64,000 nucleotides of DNA from Kaistella yonginensis (GCF_030409525.1 NZ_JAUFQB010000061.1:1-64000); one strand, 5' to 3'. Shown: positions 52,983-62,717, counted from the first letter of the stretch. The notes: generated from the sequence alone by a model not told the origin. Program-made: numbers and translations.

Positions 52983-54719
52983 TTATTTGTTAATGTCAGA
53001 ATATAAAGTTTTAATCGATGTATACAACTCATCTACTTGCTCTTCTGAATGAAATGGCGCATATTTTTCAATTTGAATTTGCTCTGAAAGTGCACGATAT
53101 TGTTCAGAAAGTTGCTTGCCAAAATTTTGTTCTAAAAAAGCTCGAAAATCGGACTCGGTATTAGCAGCGTAGTAATCTTTCGTTTCGCGGTGAAGGTCGT
53201 CGTACGCAGAGAAGAAATTGGTGATATCTTTATTGTCTTTTAAAATATTTAAATAAGCGATACTTTCCTCGAAATGGTTGCTAAGGTTTTTTCGAAGCAT
53301 CTCCTCTGTATCCGCAATGGTGGTGATTGGTTTTGAAAGCAGTTGTGGTTTCAATTTTCTTTTTTCTCTTTTGCGCATTACCACTGCAAACAAAGTAATT
53401 AAGGAGGTCAGCAAAGCAATATTGCCTACCACAATTTTCCAGTTGATTTGGTTTTTGTCTGTTACTATAAAATTTTGAGTTTGCAATACCGGAGTGTTCA
53501 CCGTTTCTAAAACCGTGTTGGTATAATCATTTACTTTTTCTAAAGTTGTTTTGGCTTCGGCGATTTGTTCAGGTGTTTTTACCTGAAGAACCAATTCTTT
53601 TGAGCCTAAATCGGTATATTTTTTTGAATTGGGATCAAAGTAGGAGAAATTTTCAAACTTAATCATCACCGTTCCTGGGATTTTTGGAACCACAATGTAT
53701 TCTGCAATGATTGCTCCAGAGAGTCCGTTTTTATTGGCTGTGGTTTGGGAAGTAACTTTTGGCGTAAAAAACGAATAATTTTCAGAATTTAAAATCTTGG
53801 GAAGATGTAAACTTCCTAAATTTCCTGAGCCTGCGACTTTTAAGAAAAGGTGTACTGGCTTATTAATCTCGGAAATCTGGTTGCTCACATTCGTTGATAA
53901 ATCAATGGTAAATTGCCCGACCGCATTTTTAAAATGATTGGGCATTCCTACGGGAAGCTTCTTTACATTGAGCTGTATTTTATTTGATGAGATTTTATTT
54001 TCCTTTGCAGGATTGGCAAACGTCGCGGAAATTGGGTTAATTTCAATCGTTCCTGTTTCAGAAGGGAAAATCATAAAGATGCCAATGATTTGCGAGGCCA
54101 TACCCGCGCTGGATTCGATTTCAGATTTTGCAAAACTTACCGGTTTAATATTCGCATTTCTTTGGGAAGGGAAATGAAGTTTTCCCAATTTTCTGAAATT
54201 GTCGTAATCACGACTGTAAGCTCGTAAAACGGCAATCGTAGGTTCATTCTTGTAGACTACTTTATCCTGAACTTCTAAGTTTAAATAGAGATCGTTTCGA
54301 TCGGTATTATCTGCGACTGAATTTGTTTTATCAGCCTCGCGAACGGTAATGTCAAAGGGTTCGGTTTTATAAATTTTTCCGTTTACGGTCACCAATGCTG
54401 AGCCGATCTTGATTCTACCTGATTGTTTGGGGGAAAGAACATATTGATAAACCAACTGATTAATAACATTTCCTTTGCTGGCATCGAGTACAACCGTATT
54501 TCGTTCAGAAGCACTACCAATAATATCAAACTTTGAAAAATCCGGCATTTGGAGTGGGGTTTGTTGCTCCATATTTTCACCGCTAATTTCTAGCAGAACC
54601 GTAAGCGTGAACCGTTGATTAATCTTCTGGTCTTTCACGTCAGATATCGCCAAAGTCACCTGCCCGTAAGTGAATACGGCAGAAAAAAGAAATAATATGT
54701 AGGAAATTTGTTGTTTCAT
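52983..54719 (-). CDS. batD: BatD-family membrane protein
   Basis: This 578-residue protein has a signal peptide (to about residue 20) and a large extracytoplasmic beta-sandwich region (about 22-425) typical of BatD/oxygen-tolerance proteins. One membrane helix follows (about 437-459, core VVGNIALLTSLITLFAV), then a cytosolic tail. ATG 54719 overlaps the stop of the TPR gene by one base, so that start is preferred to the TTG at 54725. It closes the MoxR/Bat operon. The exact role of Bat proteins is unclear; they are linked to stress and envelope assembly. Confidence 0.87.
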   Translation of the reverse strand: MKQQISYILFLFSAVFTYGQVTLAISDVKDQKINQRFTLTVLLEISGENMEQQTPLQMPDFSKFDIIGSASERNTVVLDASKGNVINQLVYQYVLSPKQSGRIKIGSALVTVNGKIYKTEPFDITVREADKTNSVADNTDRNDLYLNLEVQDKVVYKNEPTIAVLRAYSRDYDNFRKLGKLHFPSQRNANIKPVSFAKSEIESSAGMASQIIGIFMIFPSETGTIEINPISATFANPAKENKISSNKIQLNVKKLPVGMPNHFKNAVGQFTIDLSTNVSNQISEINKPVHLFLKVAGSGNLGSLHLPKILNSENYSFFTPKVTSQTTANKNGLSGAIIAEYIVVPKIPGTVMIKFENFSYFDPNSKKYTDLGSKELVLQVKTPEQIAEAKTTLEKVNDYTNTVLETVNTPVLQTQNFIVTDKNQINWKIVVGNIALLTSLITLFAVVMRKREKRKLKPQLLSKPITTIADTEEMLRKNLSNHFEESIAYLNILKDNKDITNFFSAYDDLHRETKDYYAANTESDFRAFLEQNFGKQLSEQYRALSEQIQIEKYAPFHSEEQVDELYTSIKTLYSDINK

Positions 54720-55462
54720 TACCAATCCTTCTCGTTGCTTTCAGGCATGGAGTAGGAGTTTTTATTAAGAATGCGTTTGGCAGTTTCTCTTTCTTTATTA
54801 CCAACCCGGTTTAGAATAGCATCTTCTAAATCTTTCGGCATTTTATCGGAATTGTTATTTTTATTTTCATTGGGATCCTTGCCGTCTCCTTCTCCTTTAT
54901 TTTGTTGGCCATTTCCAGCTTCCTTCTGTGGTTGATCGCCTTTGTCTTGGCCTTTGTTTTTTTCTTTGCTCTGCTCATCGCCTTCGCCTTCGCCAGAATC
55001 ATCTTTTTTGTTTTTCTGCTGTTCTTTTTCTTTCTCTTTTAACATGGCAATCTCATAATTTTTACGAACGCTTTCATTATAAGGATCTTGTTTTAAGGCT
55101 TGCTTGTAAAGTTCGGCAGCTTTTTTAGAATTTTCCTGCATCATATAGGAATTACCCAAGTTATAGAGTGCAGCACTTTTGTCGGGAAGAGTGGTAGAAA
55201 GTTTCTCAGCTTTTTCGTATTCCGCTTTCGCTTCCTCATACATTTTTCTTTTATATAAAGAATTGCCAAGATTATAGTGTGCCATAAACTCGTTCTCATT
55301 GAGTTGCACAGCTTCCATATATTTTGAAGAAGAGGATTCGTAATTTTCTTTATCAAATTGCTGATTGCCTTTGAATACTAAAGTCTTATAATTTTCCTGG
55401 GCAGAAAAAAAGACTGAGCCAAGCGCTAAAAAAAATCCCGTAAAAAATAATTTTAAATTCAT
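54719..55462 (-). CDS. TPR protein of the Bat operon (BatC/BatE-like)
   Basis: This 247-residue protein has a signal peptide and then tetratricopeptide repeats (about 25-140). A very polar Lys/Glu/Gln/Gly/Asn-rich low-complexity region follows (about 145-215), and the C-terminus is charged. This plan matches the TPR protein of the Bacteroides aerotolerance operon. ATG 55462 is used, with a GTG just upstream. The overlap with batD suggests translational coupling. It probably acts as a scaffold for the VWA proteins. Confidence 0.83.
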   Translation of the reverse strand: MNLKLFFTGFFLALGSVFFSAQENYKTLVFKGNQQFDKENYESSSSKYMEAVQLNENEFMAHYNLGNSLYKRKMYEEAKAEYEKAEKLSTTLPDKSAALYNLGNSYMMQENSKKAAELYKQALKQDPYNESVRKNYEIAMLKEKEKEQQKNKKDDSGEGEGDEQSKEKNKGQDKGDQPQKEAGNGQQNKGEGDGKDPNENKNNNSDKMPKDLEDAILNRVGNKERETAKRILNKNSYSMPESNEKDW

Positions 55463-55550
55463 CACTGCAAAATTATTCCTTTATATGTTAAAGTCTATGG
55501 CTGAAATTGTTAAATTTCGGTTAAAGTCTAGCGAATATGTTGATTTTGAA

Positions 55551-56558
55551 TCAAATATTGAAGTCACGCTTGGGATTTAACAGAAAAATAAACAGATAGA
55601 AAAAGAGCGAAACACCGAGAAAATATTGATAATAATGAATCGCATTATTAGATTTAACCATAGTTTCAGTAGAAGTTGCACTTTTACCAAGTCCATCAAT
55701 AACTTGCGTGCTAGCATTTTCTAGATTATTTCCGTCGACATACGAGCCGTTTGTTTGGTCCGCAATATTTAGCAAGGCTATATTTTCTCGCTTTGAAATC
55801 ACGGTTATTCCACTACGATCTGTTTTATAGCCCATCAACTGTCCAAAAACATATTCCGGAATCGGAGCACCTTCTTCAGATCCAATACCGACGGTGATTA
55901 TTGAAATTTCCTCTTTCTGCGCAAGTTTTATGGCTGGTTTTTCATTTCCTTCATTATCTTCGCCATCACTTAGTAAAACCACTTGCCGAGAGCCTTTAGG
56001 AATGTTTTTGAATTTGTCGGCAACGGTTTGCATGGCCCGTAAATAATTGGTTCCTTGGGTTTTTATAATGGCAGTTTCTACACCGCCAAGGTAAGTTTCA
56101 GCGGCCGTAAAGTCCGTAGTTAATGGCATTATTGATATGGCTTCGCCCGCAAAAACCACGATGCCTACTTTGTCATTTTTCATCTGCCCCATGGTATTGA
56201 TGATGATGTTTTTGGCTTCATCTAAACGGTTGGGTTCTACATCTTGCGCGTTCATAGAATTAGAAACGTCCAGTAGAAAAATTACGTTATTCATTTTCTG
56301 TTTGGATTTTATTTCTTCTGAACCGCTTAGTAAATCAACGATAGATAGCACCAAAAATAAGGTGGCTATTAAATAGAGAATGGATAATATTTTTGAAAAA
56401 CCTGATTTTTTTTCAAATAATTGATTTTGAAATTTTTCCGCTGCAAATATTTTTTTTCGCTGGTTCTTCCAGTTGAGGTACGCAATCATGATAATTCCCA
56501 GCAGCGGCAAAAGCAGCAACAAAAATAAATACCAGTTATTTCCTAAAGTCCAATTCAT
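55551..56558 (-). CDS. batB: VWA-domain membrane protein BatB
   Basis: This 335-residue protein has two N-terminal membrane helices (about 10-28 and 57-77) and a von Willebrand A domain (about 88-290) with an intact metal-ion adhesion site: DVSNSMNAQD, the Thr in MPLTTDF and the Asp in LSDGEDNEG. A final membrane helix (about 308-327) ends in a short basic tail. With BatA it makes the pair of VWA proteins in this operon, presumably forming a complex with the MoxR ATPase and the TPR protein. Confidence 0.87.
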   Translation of the reverse strand: MNWTLGNNWYLFLLLLLPLLGIIMIAYLNWKNQRKKIFAAEKFQNQLFEKKSGFSKILSILYLIATLFLVLSIVDLLSGSEEIKSKQKMNNVIFLLDVSNSMNAQDVEPNRLDEAKNIIINTMGQMKNDKVGIVVFAGEAISIMPLTTDFTAAETYLGGVETAIIKTQGTNYLRAMQTVADKFKNIPKGSRQVVLLSDGEDNEGNEKPAIKLAQKEEISIITVGIGSEEGAPIPEYVFGQLMGYKTDRSGITVISKRENIALLNIADQTNGSYVDGNNLENASTQVIDGLGKSATSTETMVKSNNAIHYYQYFLGVSLFFYLFIFLLNPKRDFNI

Positions 56559-56740
56559 TTATTGTAATTCATTATAATTCTTTTAGTTTCCTTTTAATGG
56601 AGCAAATGCCTAAAGTTGTAAGCTCGACTGATTCATTGAATCATCCTTTTAATTTGACTCGTCGAAATGAGTAACCGCAACGCCACGTGCGACTGCTCTT
56701 ATAATTAATAGTATTGCGCCCAAAAATATTCATTTTGCAC
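56559..56740. other. Unusual gap inside the Bat operon
   Basis: The other spaces in this operon upstream of batA are 3-5 bases (except 92 before DUF58), but 182 bases separate batA from batB. They contain a G+C-richer core (56670-56700) unlike the AT-rich surroundings, an inverted GATTCATTGAATC (56630-56642) and a chance-looking 30-codon frame on the minus strand. No promoter or terminator is clear. Confidence 0.45.
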
Positions 56741-57748
56741 CTAACTTAAAAATTTATAGAAAACCCAGCGCAATAGGGCATCAAATAACAAAATGGCTAA
56801 AGCCATCCACAGAAAATTGCGGAAGTATTCCTGGTAATTGTAGAGCTTACTCGTCTTTAATTCTGATTTTTCGAGTTGATTAATTTCATTATACACTTCT
56901 TCTAAACTTTGTTTGGAGGTAGCTCGAAAGTACTTTCCACCAGTAGTTTGAGAAATTTCTTTGAGTACAGGTTCATCAATTTTAACTTCTTCTTCGGTGA
57001 ATACAAGGTCTCCAAAAAGATCCTGTCGTGTGGGCATTAAGGCATAACCGTTGGTCCCGATTCCGATGGAATACACCTTAATTCCGTTGCTGCGTGCCAG
57101 TTCTGCACCAACTTGCGTAGGCATTGCATTTTCAATGGTGTTGACCCCATCAGTCATTAAAATAATAATTTTTGATTTCGCTTTGCTGGTGATCAAATGA
57201 GTCACAGCGACCGAAAGTCCTTCACCAATTGCGGTGCCTTGAATTAATTCACGGGTGTTAAGATTTTCTAGTTCATCGATAATTACAGCGTGATCAGAGG
57301 TGACCGGAACTTTGGTGAATGCTTCTCCAGCGTATGTTACAAGGCCAATTCTATCGGCTGGGCGGCTGTTGACGAATTTTTTTGCAATTTCTTTTAACGC
57401 GGTTAAACGGTCGGGATCTAAATCTTTGGACAACATGCTGAGTGAAACATCCACCGAGAGCATGATGTCTATTCCTTTGCTGTCATCTTGATTTTGGGAA
57501 ATTGTAAAGGTTCGCGGTCTTGCCAAGGCGATAATCAAACAAGAAAGCAGGAGGTATTTTGAGATCTTTAGTAAAAATAACACGAAGAGAATCGATTTGT
57601 TTTCCTCCATATTTTGGGTAGATGGAACGGTGATTCCTGCGCGTTTTTTCTTACGCACATCACGGATGATTAATGGAATAAACGCCATAAATAGCAGTAG
57701 AAACCAGGGGCTATATAATTCGAAATTTAAAAAATCCAAGGTCATCAT
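56741..57748 (-). CDS. batA: VWA-domain membrane protein BatA
   Basis: This 335-residue protein has two membrane helices near the N-terminus and a VWA domain (about 90-290) with the metal site DVSLSMLSKD, a Thr in KVPVTSDH and LMTDGVNTIENAMPT. A C-terminal membrane helix follows. It has the same layout as BatB but only distant sequence similarity. Starts at ATG 57748 and 57745 are both possible. It lies 5 bases after the preceding gene. Confidence 0.87.
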   Translation of the reverse strand: MMTLDFLNFELYSPWFLLLFMAFIPLIIRDVRKKKRAGITVPSTQNMEENKSILFVLFLLKISKYLLLSCLIIALARPRTFTISQNQDDSKGIDIMLSVDVSLSMLSKDLDPDRLTALKEIAKKFVNSRPADRIGLVTYAGEAFTKVPVTSDHAVIIDELENLNTRELIQGTAIGEGLSVAVTHLITSKAKSKIIILMTDGVNTIENAMPTQVGAELARSNGIKVYSIGIGTNGYALMPTRQDLFGDLVFTEEEVKIDEPVLKEISQTTGGKYFRATSKQSLEEVYNEINQLEKSELKTSKLYNYQEYFRNFLWMALAILLFDALLRWVFYKFLS

Positions 57749-57753
57749 TTTTT

Positions 57754-58650
57754 TTACACTCCAGTTCTTAATTGTTCGGCTTCCAAATCTTTGGAAGAGT
57801 TTTTTACGAAAGATTTCATCTGATCGAAATCTCCTTGCATATCCTGTTGACCTGGGAAAACTTTAGCAAATTTTACCAAATCTCCTCGTAAAAATAGTTC
57901 TTCGATGGCTTTTTCATTTTCTGGCGAAATTGTATTATTTAATTTGATGACATCGATTAAATCATCGCTCAATAAAACATCTGCCGGAATTCTATATTGT
58001 TTGGTAATGAAATTTCGGGTAATATCTAAAAGTTCCACATAAAATAACCGATAGTTTCCGTTTTCGATATAATTTTTCTTTTTTAATTGGTCGAGTTCCC
58101 GTAAAGTTTGGTTGGTCATTACAACAGGATCAGATTTCTTTCGTTGTCCATATTTAATGAGTTGATAAATAATAAAGATTGTTGCTAAGAGAATCAAGAC
58201 ACCTAAAATATACCATTTGTAGAGCTGCCAGTAATCTTGAACGCCCAATTCTACCTCTTTGTTTTTCATAATGTCATTAATCTGATCGCCTTTCTGTGCG
58301 GTATTAATAACCTCGATATCATAAGGAACGGTTTTGAGCAGTTTGCCATTTATTCTAAAATCGAGTGCTGGAATAGTAAATTTTCCTTCATCGAAAACGG
58401 CAAATTCAATAATCCGATCGTAAGTGTCGGCTTGCTTGCTGATGCTATCTTTGATCTCTTCAAAGTGAAAAGGTAGCAGTTCATTTTTCGGCGCAGCTAA
58501 AACATCTTTGGCTTGCAAATTGGAAATGTGTATATGTAAAATTCCCGGTTCACCTAAAGCCAAAGTCTGCTTGTCGAGTTTTGAACTAAGGATTTGCGAA
58601 AAAGCAAACGTACTGATCAGTAAAAATAGGAGGATTGGTGTTTTTTTCAA
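57754..58650 (-). CDS. Bat operon membrane protein (BatD/DUF4381-like)
   Basis: This 298-residue protein has a signal peptide (1-18, ending FAFSQ) and an extracytoplasmic beta domain. A single membrane helix (about 147-168, core WYILGVLILLATIFII) precedes a cytosolic helical tail. It occupies the slot usually held between the DUF58 and BatA genes. The start codon is TTG: KKTPILLFLL directly follows it and no ATG fits the signal peptide. It sits 3 bases behind the DUF58 gene. Confidence 0.78.
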   Translation of the reverse strand: MKKTPILLFLLISTFAFSQILSSKLDKQTLALGEPGILHIHISNLQAKDVLAAPKNELLPFHFEEIKDSISKQADTYDRIIEFAVFDEGKFTIPALDFRINGKLLKTVPYDIEVINTAQKGDQINDIMKNKEVELGVQDYWQLYKWYILGVLILLATIFIIYQLIKYGQRKKSDPVVMTNQTLRELDQLKKKNYIENGNYRLFYVELLDITRNFITKQYRIPADVLLSDDLIDVIKLNNTISPENEKAIEELFLRGDLVKFAKVFPGQQDMQGDFDQMKSFVKNSSKDLEAEQLRTGV

Positions 58651-58653
58651 AAT

Positions 58654-59526
58654 TTATCTTTTTCTAAAATATTGATACAAAAATTTAGAGTAATCTTCTG
58701 CTGTATTAATATTGATAAATCCAGCCGAAGAACTTTCAAAATCTTCGGTTACGTTTCTTACTTTTTGCTTTTGCTGTTCTGCAAATTGATAGCGCCATCT
58801 TGCATTGCTCGTGTTTGCCCAAATCTGTTTCCCGGTTTCTGCATCGGTAAAGAGCGCATAACCCACATCGGGAATTTCGTTGTCTTTTTGGTCAAAAACT
58901 CTTAAACCCAAAACCTGATGCTTTTGCGCGGCAACCCGTAACATTTTTACATCATAGGCATCTTCGAAATCTGAGAACATAAAAACCAGTGATTTCTTTT
59001 TGAAAACACTCATCATGTATTCGAATGCTTTATCGATTTTCGCTTCAGCGGGAATATAATCAGCGGATAAAATGGTGCTGATAATTGCCAAGATGTGTTT
59101 TCTTCCTTTTTGCGGTGGAATTACTTTATATACTTTGTCGGCAAATAAAATGAGACCGACTTTATCATTGTTTCCGGCAGCCGAAAAACCTAACGTGGCT
59201 GCAATTTCGGCCACGAATTCTCTTTTAAGTTGGGTTTGTGTTCCGTAATCCATCGAAGCAGAAATATCGACCAGAAGCATCATGGTTAATTCCCGTTCTT
59301 CTTCCATCACTTTTACAAAGGGTTCCCGAAATCGGGCGGTTTTATTCCAGTCGATCCGGCGGATTTCATCACCAAACTGATAAGGGCGAACTTCGGAAAA
59401 GGTCATTCCTTGCCCTTTGAATGCGCTGTGATATTGACCCATCAAAGTTGCCTCCGTCTTCTTTCGAGTCCGGATTTCAATCTGCTTTACTTTTTTGATG
59501 ATGTCTTTTAATTGCATGTCTTTCAT
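58654..59526 (-). CDS. DUF58 domain-containing protein
   Basis: This 290-residue cytosolic protein has the DUF58 hallmark EVRPYQFGDEIRRIDWNKTARFREPFVK (about 40-67) followed by a VWA-like fold (LLVDISASMDYG about 82-93, FSDFEDAYD about 180-188). DUF58 proteins regularly travel with MoxR ATPases. ATG 59526 is used, and ATG 59517 (M4) is also possible. The start is 92 bases after moxR. Confidence 0.9.
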   Translation of the reverse strand: MKDMQLKDIIKKVKQIEIRTRKKTEATLMGQYHSAFKGQGMTFSEVRPYQFGDEIRRIDWNKTARFREPFVKVMEEERELTMMLLVDISASMDYGTQTQLKREFVAEIAATLGFSAAGNNDKVGLILFADKVYKVIPPQKGRKHILAIISTILSADYIPAEAKIDKAFEYMMSVFKKKSLVFMFSDFEDAYDVKMLRVAAQKHQVLGLRVFDQKDNEIPDVGYALFTDAETGKQIWANTSNARWRYQFAEQQKQKVRNVTEDFESSSAGFININTAEDYSKFLYQYFRKR

Positions 59527-59618
59527 TTATTAATAAAGATATGGAACTGTATATCGAGAATCGATGATACGAAATTCTTTTTTGAGCAACTGTTACAAAA
59601 CTTTATTGTTGTCTTATT

Positions 59619-60623
59619 TTATGGTGCTTGAATTTTACTCAAGATTTTATCAATAATATCATCAGAAGTTATTTCTTCTGCTTCTGCTTCGAAACTTAAA
59701 CCGATACGATGACGCAGAACATCTTTCGCAATTTCTTTTACATCTTCTGGAATCACGAATGCGCGATTCTTTAAGAAGGCCATCGCTCTTGCGGCAATTG
59801 ATAAATTGATGGAAGCTCTTGGTGAAGCTCCGAAACTGATATAACTTTTTAAATCAGGAAGTCCATATTTCTCTGGTAAACGAGTGGCGAAAACCATATC
59901 CAAGATATACTTTTCGATTTTTTCGTCAAGGTAAATTTGATTGATTAGTTTTTTTGCTTCTGTTACATTTTCTAAAGTAATAACCGGACGAATTTCTGGT
60001 GAATGACCGCTGGCAACCATATTCATGATTTTTCGTTCATCCTCAAAATCAGGATACGTGATCGTACATTTCAGCATAAAACGGTCGCTTTGCGCTTCTG
60101 GTAAAAGATAAGTTCCTTCCTGGTCAATCGGGTTTTGAGTTGCCAATACTAAGAATGGTTTCGGCAGCGGCATTGTTTCATCACCGATCGTTACTTGCTT
60201 TTCCTGCATCGCTTCCAATAAAGCCGACTGTACTTTTGAGGGTGCACGGTTGATCTCATCAGCCAAAACAAAATTGGCGAAAATTGGGCCTTTTTTTATG
60301 GAAAAATCATTGTCTTTAATACTGTAAATCATGGTTCCAACCACATCTGCGGGCAGTAAATCCGGAGTAAATTGGATTCGTGAAAAAGCACCGTGAACAG
60401 CGTCGGCTAAAGTTTTTATCGCTAAAGTTTTTGCCAATCCCGGAACACCTTCCAGCAAGACGTGGCCATTTCCTAGAAGACCGATGAGTAAACGGTCTAC
60501 CATGTATTCTTGTCCGATAATTGCTTTGTTGATTTCTTGTTTTAAAAGTGAAAAAAAGTAATTCTGTTCTCTTACTTTTTCGGTTAATTGTCTTATATCT
60601 TCTGCTTGATTGAGTTCTGACAT
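59619..60623 (-). CDS. MoxR family AAA ATPase
   Basis: This 334-residue AAA+ ATPase has Walker A GVPGLAKT (about 58-65), Walker B VLADEINRAPSKVQ (about 117-130), sensor I VLATQNP (about 156-162) and an arginine finger in the SDRFML segment. It is a chaperone-like ATPase for VWA partners such as the BatA/BatB proteins encoded downstream. The frame extends to a TTG at 60656, but ATG 60623 gives the usual MSELNQAED start. It is the first gene of the operon. Confidence 0.92.
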   Translation of the reverse strand: MSELNQAEDIRQLTEKVREQNYFFSLLKQEINKAIIGQEYMVDRLLIGLLGNGHVLLEGVPGLAKTLAIKTLADAVHGAFSRIQFTPDLLPADVVGTMIYSIKDNDFSIKKGPIFANFVLADEINRAPSKVQSALLEAMQEKQVTIGDETMPLPKPFLVLATQNPIDQEGTYLLPEAQSDRFMLKCTITYPDFEDERKIMNMVASGHSPEIRPVITLENVTEAKKLINQIYLDEKIEKYILDMVFATRLPEKYGLPDLKSYISFGASPRASINLSIAARAMAFLKNRAFVIPEDVKEIAKDVLRHRIGLSFEAEAEEITSDDIIDKILSKIQAP

Positions 60624-60858
60624 AGTGTTTGTAGAATTTAAAGTGTAAATTTCCAATAAATAGGAATACCAATCAACATAATGAATGCCAATTCTACGTT
60701 AAAGTTTGTTAAACATTTAGGCTTATTTGGTATTCCTTTTTCGGAGCTGATTTTCATTTCAAGAAAAAGGCCTAAAAAACAAAATTTAAAATGGGATTAA
60801 TTTCTAGGATTTTCAGCGCTAAAGTCGAGGGCTAGTAAAATGAAACTCAGCGAAATTC

Positions 60859-60889
60859 TTGTCATTTTCAGTTAATTAACCTATTTTTG
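60859..60889 (+). promoter_or_regulatory. Promoter of the DinB gene
   Basis: TTG (60859-60861), a 20-nt spacer and TATTTTTG (60882-60889) match the consensus. The ATG follows 20 bases later. The remaining 60624-60858 shows nothing I can identify. Confidence 0.7.
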
Positions 60890-60909
60890 AGCCTTAAATT
60901 AATAGCGAA

Positions 60910-61380
60910 ATGAATTATCATTTTCAGGCGCATCGTCAAGTTCGGCGAAATCTTTTAGAAATTTTGCAGAATACGTCTACCAAAGATTTATTATTGATTC
61001 CTGATGGGTTCAATAATAATATTTACTGGAACATCGCGCATACGGTGGCTACGCAGCAGCTTTTGCATTATTATTTAAGTGGAAATGCTTTTCGTATTGA
61101 TCAATACTGGATTGAAACCTACAAAAAAGGAACCCTTCCTAATTTGAACGTGCAGCAATCTGAAGTTGATGATTTGGCTTTTCTACTTACGGAAACGTCA
61201 AAGGTTTTAATGAAAGATTACGACGATGATTTTTTCCCGGATTACACCTCTTACACCACAAGTTTCGGCTTGGATCTGAAGAGCATACAGGATGCAATTA
61301 TTTTTAATAATATGCATGAAAGTATTCATTTAGGTTACACAATGGCTCAGAGACGAGCAATTCTTGGCGAACAATTTTAA
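60910..61380 (+). CDS. DinB family protein
   Basis: This 156-residue four-helix-bundle protein has three histidines in the DinB metal arrangement: the first in NIYWNIAHTV (about 44), the others in NNMHESIHLGYTMAQRR (about 138-142). These bind nickel or zinc in YfiT/DinB proteins. Function is uncertain; some are thiol-dependent S-transferases. The gene has its own promoter and does not overlap its neighbours. Confidence 0.83.
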   Translation: MNYHFQAHRQVRRNLLEILQNTSTKDLLLIPDGFNNNIYWNIAHTVATQQLLHYYLSGNAFRIDQYWIETYKKGTLPNLNVQQSEVDDLAFLLTETSKVLMKDYDDDFFPDYTSYTTSFGLDLKSIQDAIIFNNMHESIHLGYTMAQRRAILGEQF

Positions 61381-61449
61381 AATAGGCGTTCCAAGTTCAA
61401 GGTGAGGAACCAAAATATAACCTTACACAACTAATTTTTTACAAAACTT

Positions 61450-62187
61450 ATGAAAGACGATTTTATATTTGGATTGAGACCAGTAATAGAAGCAATTGAA
61501 GCCGGAAAAACGGTGGATAAAGTATTTTTGCAGAACGGTTTACAAGGTGATATTTATTATGAATTAAAAGATCTTCTGGCGAAATACAAAATCAGACCGA
61601 ATTTTGTTCCTGTTGAAAAACTGAATCGTTTTACCAGAAAGAATCACCAAGGGGTTGTGGCTTTTATTTCTGATGTTCCTTTTCATTCCATTGAAAATAT
61701 TTTACCTGAACTTTTCGAAGCTGGGAAAACACCCTTTCTTTTAATTTTAGACCGATTAACCGATGTTAGAAATTTTGGAGCAATTTGCAGAACTGCAGAA
61801 TGTGCCGGAGTTGATGCCGTGATAATTCCGGAGAAAGGTGGAGCACCCATGAATTCTGATGCCATTAAAACTTCTGCTGGTGCGATGTATAATATAATTA
61901 TTTGTAAGGAAAAAAATCTTGGTCATACAGTAGATTTCCTTCAACAATCGGGGGTACAGGTGTTTTCTGCCACAGAAAAAGCACAGAAATTATATTATGA
62001 TGTTGATTTTACACAACCGTGTGCGATTGTCATGGGAAATGAAGAGACAGGTATTTCTAAAGAGGTTCTGCACCATTCGGATGAAAAAATAAAACTTCCA
62101 ATGGAAGGAAAAACTCAATCTTTAAATGTTTCTGTAGCTTGCGGTGCCATTCTTTATGAAGCAACCCGTCAACGATTGAAAATGTAG
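61450..62187 (+). CDS. rlmB: 23S rRNA (guanosine(2251)-2'-O)-methyltransferase
   Basis: This 245-residue SPOUT methyltransferase has an N-terminal substrate-binding domain (DDFIFGLRPVIEAI) and the trefoil-knot catalytic domain: DVRNFGAICRTAECAGVDAVI (about 101-121), VMGNEETGIS (about 195-204) and KLPMEGKTQSLNVSVACGAILYEA (about 218-241). It modifies G2251 in the ribosomal P-site loop. The SPOUT motif 2 and length fit RlmB rather than TrmH. Confidence 0.9.
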   Translation: MKDDFIFGLRPVIEAIEAGKTVDKVFLQNGLQGDIYYELKDLLAKYKIRPNFVPVEKLNRFTRKNHQGVVAFISDVPFHSIENILPELFEAGKTPFLLILDRLTDVRNFGAICRTAECAGVDAVIIPEKGGAPMNSDAIKTSAGAMYNIIICKEKNLGHTVDFLQQSGVQVFSATEKAQKLYYDVDFTQPCAIVMGNEETGISKEVLHHSDEKIKLPMEGKTQSLNVSVACGAILYEATRQRLKM

Positions 62188-62267
62188 TTTTTGATCTGAA
62201 TTTAGTTTCTGTTTGGCGTTATTCTATTAAAAAAGAATTTTTATCTTTAAAAAAAAATAGAAGCAAT

Positions 62268-62717
62268 ATGCAAAAGAACACGATTGTGAAAAGTGATGTT
62301 CGCGCCTATATCAAAGAAATCATTGTGCTAAAGATTCAAAAACTCGAAAAGTTTATGGAGTTTACCTTGGAGGCAAGTCGCGAGGTGAAAAAGACTTCTA
62401 AATATGATTCCATTCGCGAAGAAATGCAGGAAGAAATATATCAGATGCAAAAACAATTGGCATCATTAAAGGATTTACAAAGGAATTTAGCTAAAATAGT
62501 TGATAAAACATCAGGCAGAATTCAATTGGGTTCTATTGTATTTACCAATAAAGCACGTTTTTATATTTCGGTTTCTTTAGGAGAGTTTTTCTTTGAAGGA
62601 GATCGTTTTTATGCTATTTCTGAAGAAAGTCCGATGGCTAAAATAATGTTCGGTAAGCAGGTAGGCGATTCTTTTACCCTCAATACTATCAATCAGGTGA
62701 TCGAACAAGTTTGGTAG
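62268..62717 (+). CDS. GreA/GreB-like protein of unknown role
   Basis: This 149-residue protein has an N-terminal helical hairpin (about 10-88) and a C-terminal beta domain. Its SPMAKIMFGKQVGDSFTLN segment (about 122-140) resembles the GreA/GreB C-terminus (S-P-x-x-x-x-L-x-G-K-x-x-G-D). Acidic residues that cut backtracked RNA at the Gre hairpin tip are not clearly conserved, so it may bind RNA polymerase without cleavage activity. Gene databases may carry a misleading name for such proteins; I would keep this neutral. Confidence 0.6.
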   Translation: MQKNTIVKSDVRAYIKEIIVLKIQKLEKFMEFTLEASREVKKTSKYDSIREEMQEEIYQMQKQLASLKDLQRNLAKIVDKTSGRIQLGSIVFTNKARFYISVSLGEFFFEGDRFYAISEESPMAKIMFGKQVGDSFTLNTINQVIEQVW

